Shown here piece after piece: positions 54,554-63,876 of a DNA stretch of 64,000 nucleotides. Source of the DNA: Sipunculus nudus (Eukaryota > Annelida > Sipuncula > Golfingiida > Sipunculidae); NCBI GenBank assembly GCA_026874595.1, contig CM049315.1, forward strand, positions 70,503,916 through 70,567,915. The letters run 5' to 3'. Position 1 is the stretch's first letter, and each line of letters starts with the position of its first letter. The position numbers and the translations under genes are program-made. The notes under the pieces were generated by a model. It had not been told where the DNA came from, made no database searches, and saw only the letters and a program-made list of their open reading frames with translations.

Positions 54554-54922
54554 GTCTAAAGAGACAGGCCGGGGCGGTGGTCCCAGACCACCTCAACCGT
54601 GTCTGTCTAGTGACTCAAAATACTAGTTCTAGTCTAGTCTAGGCCAAGGCACTAGGTCGGGGCCGCGACCTGCATTCAATGACCCACGACCCCCAATACA
54701 CCCCATCCTATTACACAAATTTGTAACCAAACAGCGGCCCGTACAAATTTTAGGAACAAAATAAACATACTTGAAATAGTAATAGAAACTCAAAATTAAC
54801 AGAACCAACAAAACTTTATCCAGACTCCAACTTTTCGAAATTATGCCGGAAAATAATGAAAATCATAAAAAATATTAGGCCTAGAAAAACAGCAAAAACA
54901 CCCCGATTATCAATCAAGCATC
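54554..54922 (+). repeat. structured block copy 3 plus inter-unit block
   Basis: GTCTAAAGAGACA then GGTGGTC-CCA-GACCACC, CTCAACC and GTCTAGTGAC, followed by the inter-unit block (gcactaggtcggggccgcg, cagcggcccgtac). It has the same order as at 51.75-52.05 kb, so one composite block precedes hairpin blocks 3 and 4. Confidence 0.65.
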
Positions 54923-54975
54923 GGATCCCAGCTGCAGGGGAACACAGTACCTGTACTCCTCTGCAGCTGGCATCC
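54923..54975 (+). repeat. hairpin block copy 4
   Basis: GGATCCCAGCTGCAGGGGA and TCCTCTGCAGCTGGCATCC pair over 19 positions with two mismatches, with loop acacagtacctgtac. It is followed by CTAATTAGCATAT and CCGCCCCGCCCCC. It lies 155 bp before the third Gag. Confidence 0.75.
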
Positions 54976-55025
54976 CCTAATTAGCATATCCGCCCCGCCC
55001 CCAGACCAAACCGACTCCCAAACAA

Positions 55026-55130
55026 CATCATTTTGACAAGTCGTGTTCTAGCTCTCAAGTCGTGTTCTAGCTCTTGAAGCGTACAGTTCGTTAAAAGAGT
55101 GCTCTACCACGATTATAGTGTCATACTACA
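55026..55130 (+). other. leader of third Gag with direct repeat
   Basis: caagtcgtgttctagctct occurs twice in tandem (55,039 and 55,059). No ORF. Confidence 0.6.
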
Positions 55131-56106
55131 ATGTCACACTCTCAATCAACAGACAGCATGGACGTCGGGTACCTGGTTAGCGGTATATCCGCTGCCATAA
55201 CCAAGGACAAGTATAGGAGATATCAGCTCCTTCAAGCTACCTTTCCTACAGTCAAGTTTGACGTTATAGCCAGCACAAAGGATTACTTATATATACACCC
55301 AACAACACCAGATAAATGGACCTAGAGAAATGGAAAAAAAACTACAGAGTTTCATGCAGTTCAACAGATAACAACAACCAATCACAAACCAAGACGTCGG
55401 CTCTCAGGGCGGTCTAAGCGTATCACAGAGTACCCTGTTGTTATAAAGGGGGTTTCCCCTGACAAAACAGAAGCGGAACTCCTACAGCAGTTTCCTGAGA
55501 CAGCAAAGCCTACAGCAGTCATTCGTTTAAAGAACCTACAGGGCAAGCCATCATGAGAGTCAAGATTGTCTACTCAAGTCAAACAATAGCTGAAGCAGCC
55601 CTCCAGGACGGGATAACCATCGGACCGGAACGGTTTAACACAGAACAATACCACACCACCGAGATTCCATTCTGTGGAAAGTGCCTCGCGAGGGGACACA
55701 ATAGCCAAGCCTGTGTGAATGAAGCCAGATGTTACCGATGTGGGAGCGACCATCATTTAACAAAGCACTGCCAAGCCACTACGCCAACATGTGGAAATTG
55801 CCAAGGATCGCACTCTACGGCCTACAAAGGATGCCGAAAATACAGAGAATTCAAGCGTACTTGGAGGCAACAACCCAGAACTCAGCCAAGCGAAGAGACC
55901 ACCCATTCACCTATGGAAGTGGAACCCAGCTTAGCGGCCACCCCCCGACCAAGCACACAGAGTATTGAAACACAGACTACTATGACAACAACTAAGCCCA
56001 TTTTTATGGTTCAAACAACTACTAAGTCCAGCCAGACGGATAAAACTACAGTAGAGAAAGCAGACAGGCGTCGACCAAAAATAAAAAAATCAAGAAACCA
56101 ATACAG
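55131..56106 (+). pseudogene. LINE ORF1 Gag-like protein, copy 3, 5' part
   Basis: Starts MSHSQSTDSMDVGYLVSGIS. A stop near 55,323 and shifts lead to EYPVVIKGVSPDKTEAELLQ and MRVKIVYSSQTIAEAALQDG, then the knuckles FCGKCLARGHNSQAC, CYRCGSDHHLTKHC and CGNCQGSHSTAYKGC. A Thr/Pro-rich linker runs up to the ATACAG at 56,101-56,106, where a CR1 element is inserted. The 3' part resumes at 63,515. An A-rich tract near 56,075-56,095 carries one more shift. Confidence 0.83.
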
Positions 56107-56445
56107 CGCCATCTATGTTGACGGGGGACTTTTCATTGAAGCCTTTCGGAGCGATATTTACTTTCAAAGTAAGTTCTATGAACTTATGGTTTTAAAAGTC
56201 TATGTCACAAAGAGATTATGTCACCATTTTAAAGTTTGCAACAAGGATTCACCATTTATCGCTCATCAACTGTTTATAGCAAGCTGCTGTGTTGCCAACG
56301 TGTCCAAGAGCCTTGGGGAATCCCCTTCCATTGCATTCACAAGGGATAGCTTATGTCTTGCGTAACCGGTGACGCCAGCTCGAGTACGCTTGGTCACACT
56401 CTGATTACCATTCACATAAACAAATCGTCTTCCGTGACTTCAATC

Positions 56446-57234
56446 ATGACAAAGCCAAACAAACATAGCAAATGTGTGAACTGTAATAAGAAAAATGCTA
56501 GTGTTCGAATAAGAATCGATGATGATCTATACTGTTCACAGTGTGCAAATAAAAAATGGCCAAACGTTTATGGCAACAAAAATAACCAAACCTCTGCTCT
56601 GTCACAAAATGTTGACAACCCCTCTCCTCAGTGCAAGAGCAGCGATATTACCACTGATACGACAACAGATGACTCACAAAACAATCTAATATGTGATATT
56701 CGCAACTGTAAATACAATAATATCTCACAGGGAGAGATGATCAGGTGTTGTTCTTGTAACAACTGGTTTCACTTGACATGTATGAACATACAGCCTGGGG
56801 ATGAAGGCCTGATATGGAATTGTAAAAACTGTCGAAACATCCCAACGCAACTTAAACATATTCTTTGTGAATTTCAGTCCCTCAGACAGGAAAACAAATT
56901 AATGAAAGAAGAATTACAAGAATGTCTTAAAGTACAGTCAACTACTGAAAAACTCCTCCGAGAATTGTCTGACAAATCCTGTAAATGTGCAGAACTGAAC
57001 CATTGTATATCCAAAACCTCCAGTGAGAGACCTTACATGTCGACAACTCGACAGGATTCATCAAACAAACAAGCCTGGTCTGAAGTTGTATCATCCCACT
57101 CAAGACGTCACTCTACTGGGACTATCAGAAAACGGGACAATTCTTCTGCTAATAGAGCGAACACTTCTTGTGACGATTCGCCATCTTTAAACGAGACCTT
57201 CCCTGTACCTTATCACGCAGAGAAACAAAATTGA
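56446..57234 (+). CDS. CR1 ORF1, zinc/PHD-finger part
   Basis: Start chosen at ATG 56,446 (MTKPNKHSKCVNCNKK). An N-terminal treble-clef-like pair CVNC..CSQC is followed by a PHD finger from CDIRNCKYNNISQGEMIRCC through WFHLTCM to WNCKNC (C4HC3, about 56,690-56,840), then a coiled-coil segment (FQSLRQENKLMKEELQECLK) and a Ser-rich linker. PHD fingers are known in ORF1 of CR1-type elements and may bind chromatin. The frame ends at TGA 57,232 because of a one-base shift; the esterase follows in the next frame. Confidence 0.85.
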   Translation: MTKPNKHSKCVNCNKKNASVRIRIDDDLYCSQCANKKWPNVYGNKNNQTSALSQNVDNPSPQCKSSDITTDTTTDDSQNNLICDIRNCKYNNISQGEMIRCCSCNNWFHLTCMNIQPGDEGLIWNCKNCRNIPTQLKHILCEFQSLRQENKLMKEELQECLKVQSTTEKLLRELSDKSCKCAELNHCISKTSSERPYMSTTRQDSSNKQAWSEVVSSHSRRHSTGTIRKRDNSSANRANTSCDDSPSLNETFPVPYHAEKQN

Positions 57235-57893
57235 TATTCAATCAAAAAGTCGTGTCTTAATATTTGGTGATTCCTTAGTGAGAGACTCCTATTCCAGTGT
57301 GGCTAACCATTTATGTGACAAGAAAATTTCTGTGTTAAGTACTAGTGGGCTCACACTTGATGATGCTTTGTCCAAACTACCAAAAACTGCAAAAGATTTG
57401 TCAAATGATGATTGTTTAGTGGTTCAAGTAGGCACAAACAACGTTTACCGTGATGACACCCTAACCTTTGTTAACAAATACACTGACATGCTGCAAAACA
57501 CTAGAAGCAGCACCAACTGTAAAATTGTCAGTTTGGCAATCCCTAAATATTTACATAACAGCATTGTAAATAGAAAAATCACCATTATAAACAATGAACT
57601 GAGAAAGAGATGTGAATCCCTTGAGAATATCATATTTTGTGACTGCTCACCACCTTTGAAAAGGTCATACTATCGATATGATGGTACAGTGGAACCCCAC
57701 AATTACGACCACCCTGGGGACTGAGCAAAGTAGTCGTAATTTGGGGGTGGTCGTATTTGTGAAACTCTTACCGTGGTCGCATATAACACGCTGATATTTA
57801 ATGTTTATCAGAGTTTATCTATTGCATATCTTTAATGTGAATTATAACTGTAGTGACTGATGATTAACAAATAATAACACTAACACAATACGA

Positions 57894-58134
57894 TTACAAC
57901 CTACTGAATGCATATTGAACAAAATACGTGGCTGTCATATATTTAGTCTTCCGCTTTAGTATATATTGCGTGCACTTGAGTTTTCCCGACGCTAAACTGG
58001 TAAGCCATTTGGTGCTGACTGCGCGTGGTGTTGCCGCCTTGATTAACGCCACTTTCTCTTTCAAGGAGAGCTCTTTCAGAGGCATGGTTGCCTAACAGCA
58101 AGCAATTTAAATGCAAACTTAACCAGTAGAACAA
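57894..58134 (-). pseudogene. pogo-type transposase HTH remnant
   Basis: One frame reads PLKELSLKEKVALIKAA, the start of a CENP-B N-terminal helix-turn-helix, and the other frame continues HQMAYQFSVGKTQVHAIY, its recognition helix (usual form QLAKQFGVGKTQVxxIL). A one-base shift separates them. The DDE catalytic domain is missing. Confidence 0.75.
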
Positions 58135-58439
58135 TAAACTGACAACGATCTATCTGAAAAGGCAAGTTAATGTGAGGGATTTCTTCCCATGCAAGCTTTA
58201 TTTATACATTTTACTGACTGCTCAATACTCAGTAAGGTATGAACACATTTAGGATTGACTAGGTCGTTAATTGTATCCGCCAAAACAGAGTTTTGCGGAT
58301 ACTATGTTTTCAGCCCATCGCCGCCGCCGCCGCCGCCACCGCGTAGGTGTCCGGAGAACTCCTCCGTAACCGCTGGGCTGAATTTTACGAAACCCGGGAT
58401 TATGTTCGGGTCACATGTGAACTGCTGCGCCCCGATTTT

Positions 58440-59420
58440 GTTTTGACCTCTGACCTTTCCTCTGCGCTCTGCGTCCGTTTGTGCGTCTGTTTCCACACAT
58501 AAACCCACATATCTCGGGAACCGTTTGACCGATCAGGAATTTTTTTTGCACAAATGTAGCCCTTGGAGAGCTTTATAACATACACAAAAAAGGTAGCGCC
58601 ACCTGCAACCATGTTTGTACAGTGTCCATCTGTTCGTCTGCCTTGGGTTAAAATCACTCATATCTCTGCAGTAGTTTGACTAATTCACCTGAAATTCGGC
58701 ATGCGTATACATCCTGGATAGCTTTTCTGATTTTATGACAGGTGGCGCCACCTACATTCACGTTAACGCTGCAGACATCCAAGCTCATATCTCGGGAACC
58801 GTTTGACCGATTGGGCCAAAATTTTGAATGTGTATAGATCTCACATAGCTCTTTATCATACGCAAAACTGGTGGCACCACCTGCAGCCATTTTTGCACAG
58901 CTCCCGTCTGTTTGTCTGCCATGGGATAAAATCACTCATATCTCGGCAGTGGTATGACTTATCTGCCTAAAATTTTGCAGGTTTATACATCCCCAACAGC
59001 TCTCTTGATTTTATGACAGGTGGCGCCACCTACATTCTAGTTTATGCAGCAGACATCCAAGCTCATATCTCAGGAACCGTTTGACCGATTGGGCCAAAGT
59101 TTTGCATGTGTATAGTTCTCACATAGCTCTTTATCATACGCAAAACTGGTGGCGCCACCTGCAACCATTTTTGCACAGCGTCCATCTGTTTGTCTGCCAC
59201 GGTCTAAAATCACTCATATTCATGAAGTGGTTTGACTTATCTATAAATTTTGCATATGTATACAACTTGGACGGCTTTCTTGATTTTGTGGTACGTGGCG
59301 CAACCAACATACACAATTTGGCTGCAGACATCCATGCTTATATGCAACACTTCACTCTATTTCCCCTTGCCACTCAATCCATGCCTCACTTCACCCGTTC
59401 CACTCTGATTTAGGCGGATA
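58440..59420. repeat. tandem repeat, period about 279 bp, inside the pogo-like element
   Basis: Marker ctc(g/a)ggaaccgtttgaccga at 58,513, 58,791 and 59,070 (spacings 278 and 279). Each unit carries the palindrome GGTGGCGCCACC or a one-base variant twice. It is bracketed by tccgccaaaacagagttttgcggata and a second copy of ggcggatacacgtag near 59,412. It looks like a further nested repeat. Confidence 0.75.
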
Positions 59421-60158
59421 CACGTAGTCGCTTGTCGACTACCCGTATTCTAGTTTTACCAATGAAGATCGAACAAGTTATGAGTTGAAATATTAAGCCC
59501 GCAACCCCACACTTAGGGTAGCTGTAATACAGGTGATCACTGAGGGGCAATTAGCATCTGACCCCAGGTCAGACCGGCTCATTAAGTTATCAGGCCGATG
59601 GTTACCCTCTTTGATCTATAATTATCCTACACCTCAACGAATCTCACCGAAGACACCGAGTCGGGAAGATATGCGGGACCAGATTAACACTCGGGTTTAG
59701 AAACCTTGTTACCCGCTTTGATCTTTCGTTAAGGCGCCTGTGAGAGGACGCAACCATTGACTCGTGACAAATGTTGTTTCAGTACTTCTCGGCGGTGGTC
59801 GCATTAGCGGGGTCGCATTAGCGCTGGGGCCAGGCAATCTGGTCGTAATTCTGAATTCAGGGGTGGTCGTAATTTTGAGTCATTTTTAAACATAAATAAA
59901 CTAAAAAAATTCGGGACCAAGCAAAATGGTCGTAATTGTGGGGTGGTCGCTATTGTGGGGTGGTCGCAAGGCGGGGTTCCACTGTATACATTTTTGTAAA
60001 TTCGGCACAATTGCAATGACCGAACAAATTGCCTCTAGCGTTCGATTTTTTCAAAAATCGATGTACACTAGTGAAGACAGCCTAATGGAATCTCAAAATT
60101 TTCACGGAGATCAAACAAAAACATCCATATAACAGATGATTATTTACTAAGGAATTCA

Positions 60159-61109
60159 GTGGATGTGTACTCTGATCAGGTTATAAGTCCTAACGTTAGT
60201 ATAACAGAACAAACAAGCTCTCAATTATCAGATATTTATCAAGCATTACCTAGCACCAAACCAATTACACCCGATAATGAAATTCCATCCTCTCTTCCTT
60301 CTATTTTGTCTCAAAACCCAAGTATATATTCTGATTTTAAGCAATATCGACTAGCTAACCAGGGTACCATATTAGGTCATCTTAACGTTCGAAGTTTGCT
60401 ACCCAAAATAGAGGAGATTCGCCTCTTGTGTTCTAGTTTAAACCCTCATGTTTTATCATTAACAGAATCATGGTTAGATAACCACGTTTTTGATTCAGAG
60501 ATACAAATTGATGATTATACGATTTTTAGATCAGACAGGAATCGGCATGGCGGAGGAGTTCTCACGTATGTGTTATCGTCGTTAAAACCGGAGTTGATCA
60601 CTTTAAACTCAAATGTCGTTGAATATGTATGGGTTAAAATAATTTTGCGGAGAAAACCGGTCTTAATCGGTTCTATATATAGACCGCCTAATTCCAGTTC
60701 CAGTTACATTGATGAATTACTCGATTTACTTGCTTCTGCCCTTAACTCATTCAAACATGTTGTATTACTTGGCGATTTCAATGTAGACTGCTTACGCTCT
60801 GAAACTTATATTGCTAGTAAACTGGACTTGCTCGAAAAAATCTTCGGTCTTAAACAACTTGTAACAGAGCCTACTCGTATTACTCAGCTCACCTCTACAA
60901 TGATCGACTTGATATTTTCTTCACATCCTAGCATGCATTCAAATGTGAAAGTTCATCCTTTATGTATAAGTGATCATTTTCTTGTGACTACCGTTTTGAA
61001 TAGACCACCTAGGGTCACAGTTATAAAATCCGGATATTACCGTACCCTCCGTAAATTCAATGAATACAAATTTATCGATGAATTATCGAAATCCAATTTT
61101 TTTTCATGA
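60159..61109 (+). CDS. CR1 ORF2, AP-like endonuclease
   Basis: 316 codons, intact. It nicks target DNA to prime reverse transcription. Residues of the exonuclease-endonuclease-phosphatase fold: GHLNVRSLLPK (Asn76), LSLTESWL (Glu103), RSDRNRHGGGV, GSIYRPP (Tyr174), LLGDFNVD (Asp206, Asn208), STMIDLIF (Asp250), and ISDH (Asp272, His273). All catalytic positions are present. The 5' limit is uncertain because no good ATG precedes GTG 60,159. The frame closes at TGA 61,107 next to a T-run, so the stop is probably an indel. Confidence 0.9.
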   Translation: MDVYSDQVISPNVSITEQTSSQLSDIYQALPSTKPITPDNEIPSSLPSILSQNPSIYSDFKQYRLANQGTILGHLNVRSLLPKIEEIRLLCSSLNPHVLSLTESWLDNHVFDSEIQIDDYTIFRSDRNRHGGGVLTYVLSSLKPELITLNSNVVEYVWVKIILRRKPVLIGSIYRPPNSSSSYIDELLDLLASALNSFKHVVLLGDFNVDCLRSETYIASKLDLLEKIFGLKQLVTEPTRITQLTSTMIDLIFSSHPSMHSNVKVHPLCISDHFLVTTVLNRPPRVTVIKSGYYRTLRKFNEYKFIDELSKSNFFS

Positions 61110-62520
61110 ATTATGCAACTTTCTGATGTAAACTTAGCCTTGGAAATGTGGCGCTATGAATTTCTGAGAATTTCTAATAACAACACGCCTTTTATTCGAC
61201 GTCGCACCAAAGCTCGCGAAAATAAATGGTTCAATAATGATTTACTTAATGAGATTCACTTGCGTGATTATGCACATCGGAACGCATTAAGAACAAATCA
61301 CAGTAATGACTGGTCTGCGTACCGACATCAGCGAAATTATGTTACAAATCTTATCAGATCCACTCGTAGCCAGTATTATGCCACGCTGATACAAAAAAAA
61401 TGGCTCCAACCCTGGTTGTGTGTGGAAAGCTTTAAAACACATACTGCCTTCGAAAACCTTCTCGAATAAAGAAAGCGGAAAGATTGACCCTGATAAATTT
61501 AACCATTACTTTACTTCTGTTGGAAAAAATATTAACGATAAATTTCCAAAAACAATATTTACCTGCGATCATCTTGTTAACCAGAATTTGGAATCTTTTG
61601 ATTTTAATTCAGTTTCGAGTCAATTTGTTTTATCACAGTTGTTGAAAGTAAACTCCAGTATGAAAGAAGATATACTGGGAATGTCAGGATTTTTCCTTAA
61701 GATAGCCGCACCTTATATTTCAGCTCCATTAGCCCACATATTTAACACCTCACTTCAAACCGGCGAGTTTCCAGCAGATTGGAAGACCGCTAGGATCACT
61801 CCTATATACAAAGGATCTGGATGTAAGGATGATCCAAATAACTACCGACCGATCTCAGTTATAGGCCATGTGCCAAAAATAATAGAACAGTTCGTTAAAT
61901 CGCGCCTCATTACGTTTTTTGAAAGTAATAATCTGTTTTCGGATAAACAGTTCGCTTATCTTCCTAATCGTTCAACTTCATTTGCCTTGCACAGCATAAT
62001 TGACGAATGCTTAATCAGTCTTAATAACAATAATGTTACCGCTGCATGTTTCCTCGATGTAAAAAAGGGTTTTGATAGCCTTGATCATACTGTCTTACTT
62101 ACAAAAATGAGCGACTATGGCATAAAAGGTATACCGCTTATGTGGTTCGAAAACTACCTGTCTAATCGTAAGCAAGTGGTTTATTCTAATGGATTGCTTT
62201 CAGAACCACGCACCTTGGACATAGGTAACCCACAGGGCACTGTCCTTGGACCTATATTTTTCCTTTTTTATTTAAATGATCTTCCAAAGTTCCTCAGTGA
62301 GAAATGCGTCATTTATGCTGATGATATTTCAATTTATTCTTCAGCGAATTCAGCCGCTAAAGCTATAGAGTCATTACAAGTAAATCTCGGAATTGCACTT
62401 AAATGGTTTAGAGAGAATCGACTGAGTATAAATCCCCAAAAATCATCATTCATATTATTTGGCCCTAAGTCTAAAACCAATGGAAATCAACTGAACTTTC
62501 CATGGATAACATTACAGTGA
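61110..62520 (+). CDS. CR1 ORF2, reverse transcriptase
   Basis: The linker (61,113-61,410: MWRYEFLRISNNNTPFIRRR, ARENKWFNNDLL) precedes a shift at an A-run, then 61,420-62,520 encodes the polymerase. ADWKTARITPIYKGSG, DPNNYRPISVI, FLDVKKGFDSLDH (motif A Asp), IGNPQGTVLGPIFFLFYLND (motif B) and VIYADDISIYSS (YADD, motif C) are present. Changes from the common form (KKGFD for SKAFD, NPQG for VPQG) are minor. Its motif spacing is that of the CR1 group. Frame lost after 62,520. Confidence 0.9.
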
Positions 62521-63148
62521 TGCCGGTTGAACACACAAAGCTTTTAGGTGTTATCATCGGCGCTGGTCTTACATGGAAAAAAAACATATTCAACTGGTGT
62601 GCGACAAAATAGTATCAAAACTAGGTCTCCTTTTCAGATTCAGTAAAACCTTAGATGTCTTTAGTTTAAACACACTTTACAATGCCTTAATTCAGAGTCA
62701 CATTGATTATTGTATATCTGTCTGGGGTAATTCCTCCAAAACGTATTGATTACAACTCCAAAAACTTCAAAATAGAGCTGCTAGAATCGTTACTGAAACT
62801 TATGATACCAATATATCCTCTACATCATTGATTGCAACATTGGGTTGGATGAATGTTAAACAGAGATACCAATATTTTGTTTCTTTAATGGTCTTTAAAT
62901 GTTTGTCTGGTAATGCCCCTCCCTCTCTTACGCATACGTTCAACCGTGTTAACAGTGCATATAATACTCGTTTTTCTCAGGGCTTCAATTTATCATTACC
63001 TAAACCAAACAGAAAATCCTTCAAAGCAAGTCTTGCATATGCTGGTCCCATCCACTGGAATTCTTTACCTGTAAGTGTCAAATCTGCAACCAGTCTCTAC
63101 CAGTTTAAATCATTGTACAAGCAATTTATGCCATATAATTTTTCATAG
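62521..63148 (+). pseudogene. CR1 ORF2, thumb and C-terminus
   Basis: VEHTKLLGVIIGAGLTWKKN is readable just after the stop, then frames change. From 62,828 the end is open: MNVKQRYQYFVSLMVFKCLS, HTFNRVNSAYNTRFSQG and SLAYAGPIHWNSLPVSVKSA, the conserved C-terminal pattern also seen at 2.2 kb. It stops at 63,148. Confidence 0.8.
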
Positions 63149-63508
63149 CTTGTTCACGGGTGCCTTTTCGTCTTTGTATTCATCACCTATATTACTGTGT
63201 CATTATGTAATATATTTATTGGGAAATCACGATCTTACATGTTTTAATTTTTAGTCAGGCCTCTTATTTAAATTTATTTACTCAATATTCGTGTGTATCA
63301 TTTAAGAATTATTTTTTCTATGATCATTTTAAACCATGTATGTATAACTGTTTTTATGTATGCATGTATTTTAGTTTCAGTTCTTTCATATTTGCTTTTT
63401 TAAATGTGTACTTATCGATATCATCTAGACCAGGACCCTATTGAAAAACAGCTTTTGCTGAATAGGCTATCCTGGTTAAATATGTATTATAAATAAATAA
63501 ATAAATAA
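63149..63508 (+). repeat. CR1 3'UTR and (ATAA)n tail
   Basis: AT-rich 3'UTR with the terminal stem-forming ggaccctattgaa..ttgctgaataggctatcc segment at 63,433-63,472, ending in an ATAA microsatellite (63,490-63,510). The stem is probably the site recognised by the reverse transcriptase. Confidence 0.75.
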
Positions 63509-63876
63509 ATACAGAAGTTACCCAGACAACCCACCTGCCATTGATACCAGCAGATCTTCTGGCGTTATTTCCAGACGAACAAACCTTCATAACTGTGTTT
63601 ATTGAACTCATGAAGAAGATGATAGAACCAGGATTACAAGAGAGGTTAAAACAGTTAGCCACTCTACAAGCAGAATTGAACACAGAGCCAGAATCAGAAG
63701 AAACCGTAACAGCAGCCACAGCAACAGCCAAGCCACAAGCAACATCAGTGGATAAAGCTGAATGGAAGACAGTCAAGCCGAAGAAAACAGAAACACAGAA
63801 GAAGACAGCCAATACTGTACAGCAACCCATCAATAAGAAGAAACCAAAGTTCAAAGCCTTCAACCCGAGCGACTAA
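63509..63876 (+). pseudogene. LINE ORF1 Gag-like protein, copy 3, 3' part
   Basis: Starts with the second ATACAG duplication. The frame reads TEVTQTTHLPLIPADLLALF and PDEQTFITVFIELMKKMI, then an Ala/Thr-rich and Lys-rich end (KKPKFKAFNPSD) before TAA at 63,874. Adjoining the sequence on the left of the CR1 gives QETNTEVTQTTHL, in keeping with one gene. The C-terminus differs from copies 1 and 2. Confidence 0.75.

Larger units (their letters stand above)
57687..59984 (-). mobile_element. pogo/Tigger-like DNA transposon
   Basis: Terminal inverted repeats CAGTGGAACCCCAC and GCGGGGTTCCACTG with TA on both sides (57,685-57,686 and 59,985-59,986), the TA target of Tc1/mariner-pogo elements. Sub-terminal copies of aattacgaccaccc / ggggtggtcg occur at both ends. 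The transposase gene is reduced to a CENP-B-type HTH remnant on the minus strand; the middle is taken up by a tandem repeat. It is non-autonomous. Confidence 0.85.
57236..60132 (+). pseudogene. CR1 ORF1, SGNH/GDSL esterase part, split by a DNA transposon
   Basis: RVLIFGDSLVRDSY (block I, catalytic Ser), VVQVGTNNVY (block III, Asn) and then RYDG at 57,672-57,684. The remaining block V residues (IH of the DG-I-H motif, Asp and His of the catalytic dyad) lie at 59,985 onwards, after the 2.3-kb insertion, followed by FGTIAMTEQIASSVRFF and a stop at 60,130-60,132. The insertion sits between Gly and Ile of this motif. CR1 ORF1 esterases are lipid hydrolases thought to act on membranes. Confidence 0.85.
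56107..63508 (+). mobile_element. CR1-clade non-LTR retrotransposon, nearly full length
   Basis: It lies between ATACAG (56,101-56,106) and ATACAG (63,509-63,514), a 6-bp target duplication. About 5.1 kb is left once the DNA transposon at 57,687-59,984 is discounted. ORF1 has PHD finger and SGNH esterase, ORF2 has endonuclease and reverse transcriptase, and the element ends in a conserved 3'UTR (gaccaggaccctattgaaaa, ctgaataggctatcctggtt) and (ATAA)n. The domain set and tail fit CR1. One-base shifts at 57.23, 61.1 and 61.4 kb and decay around 62.52-62.8 kb make it inactive as read. Confidence 0.88.

Noticed and set aside
47121-56100. Telomere repeat arrays next to the Gag cluster
   Set aside because: No run of TTAGGG or CCCTAA was seen anywhere in the window, so a telomeric location is not supported by sequence.
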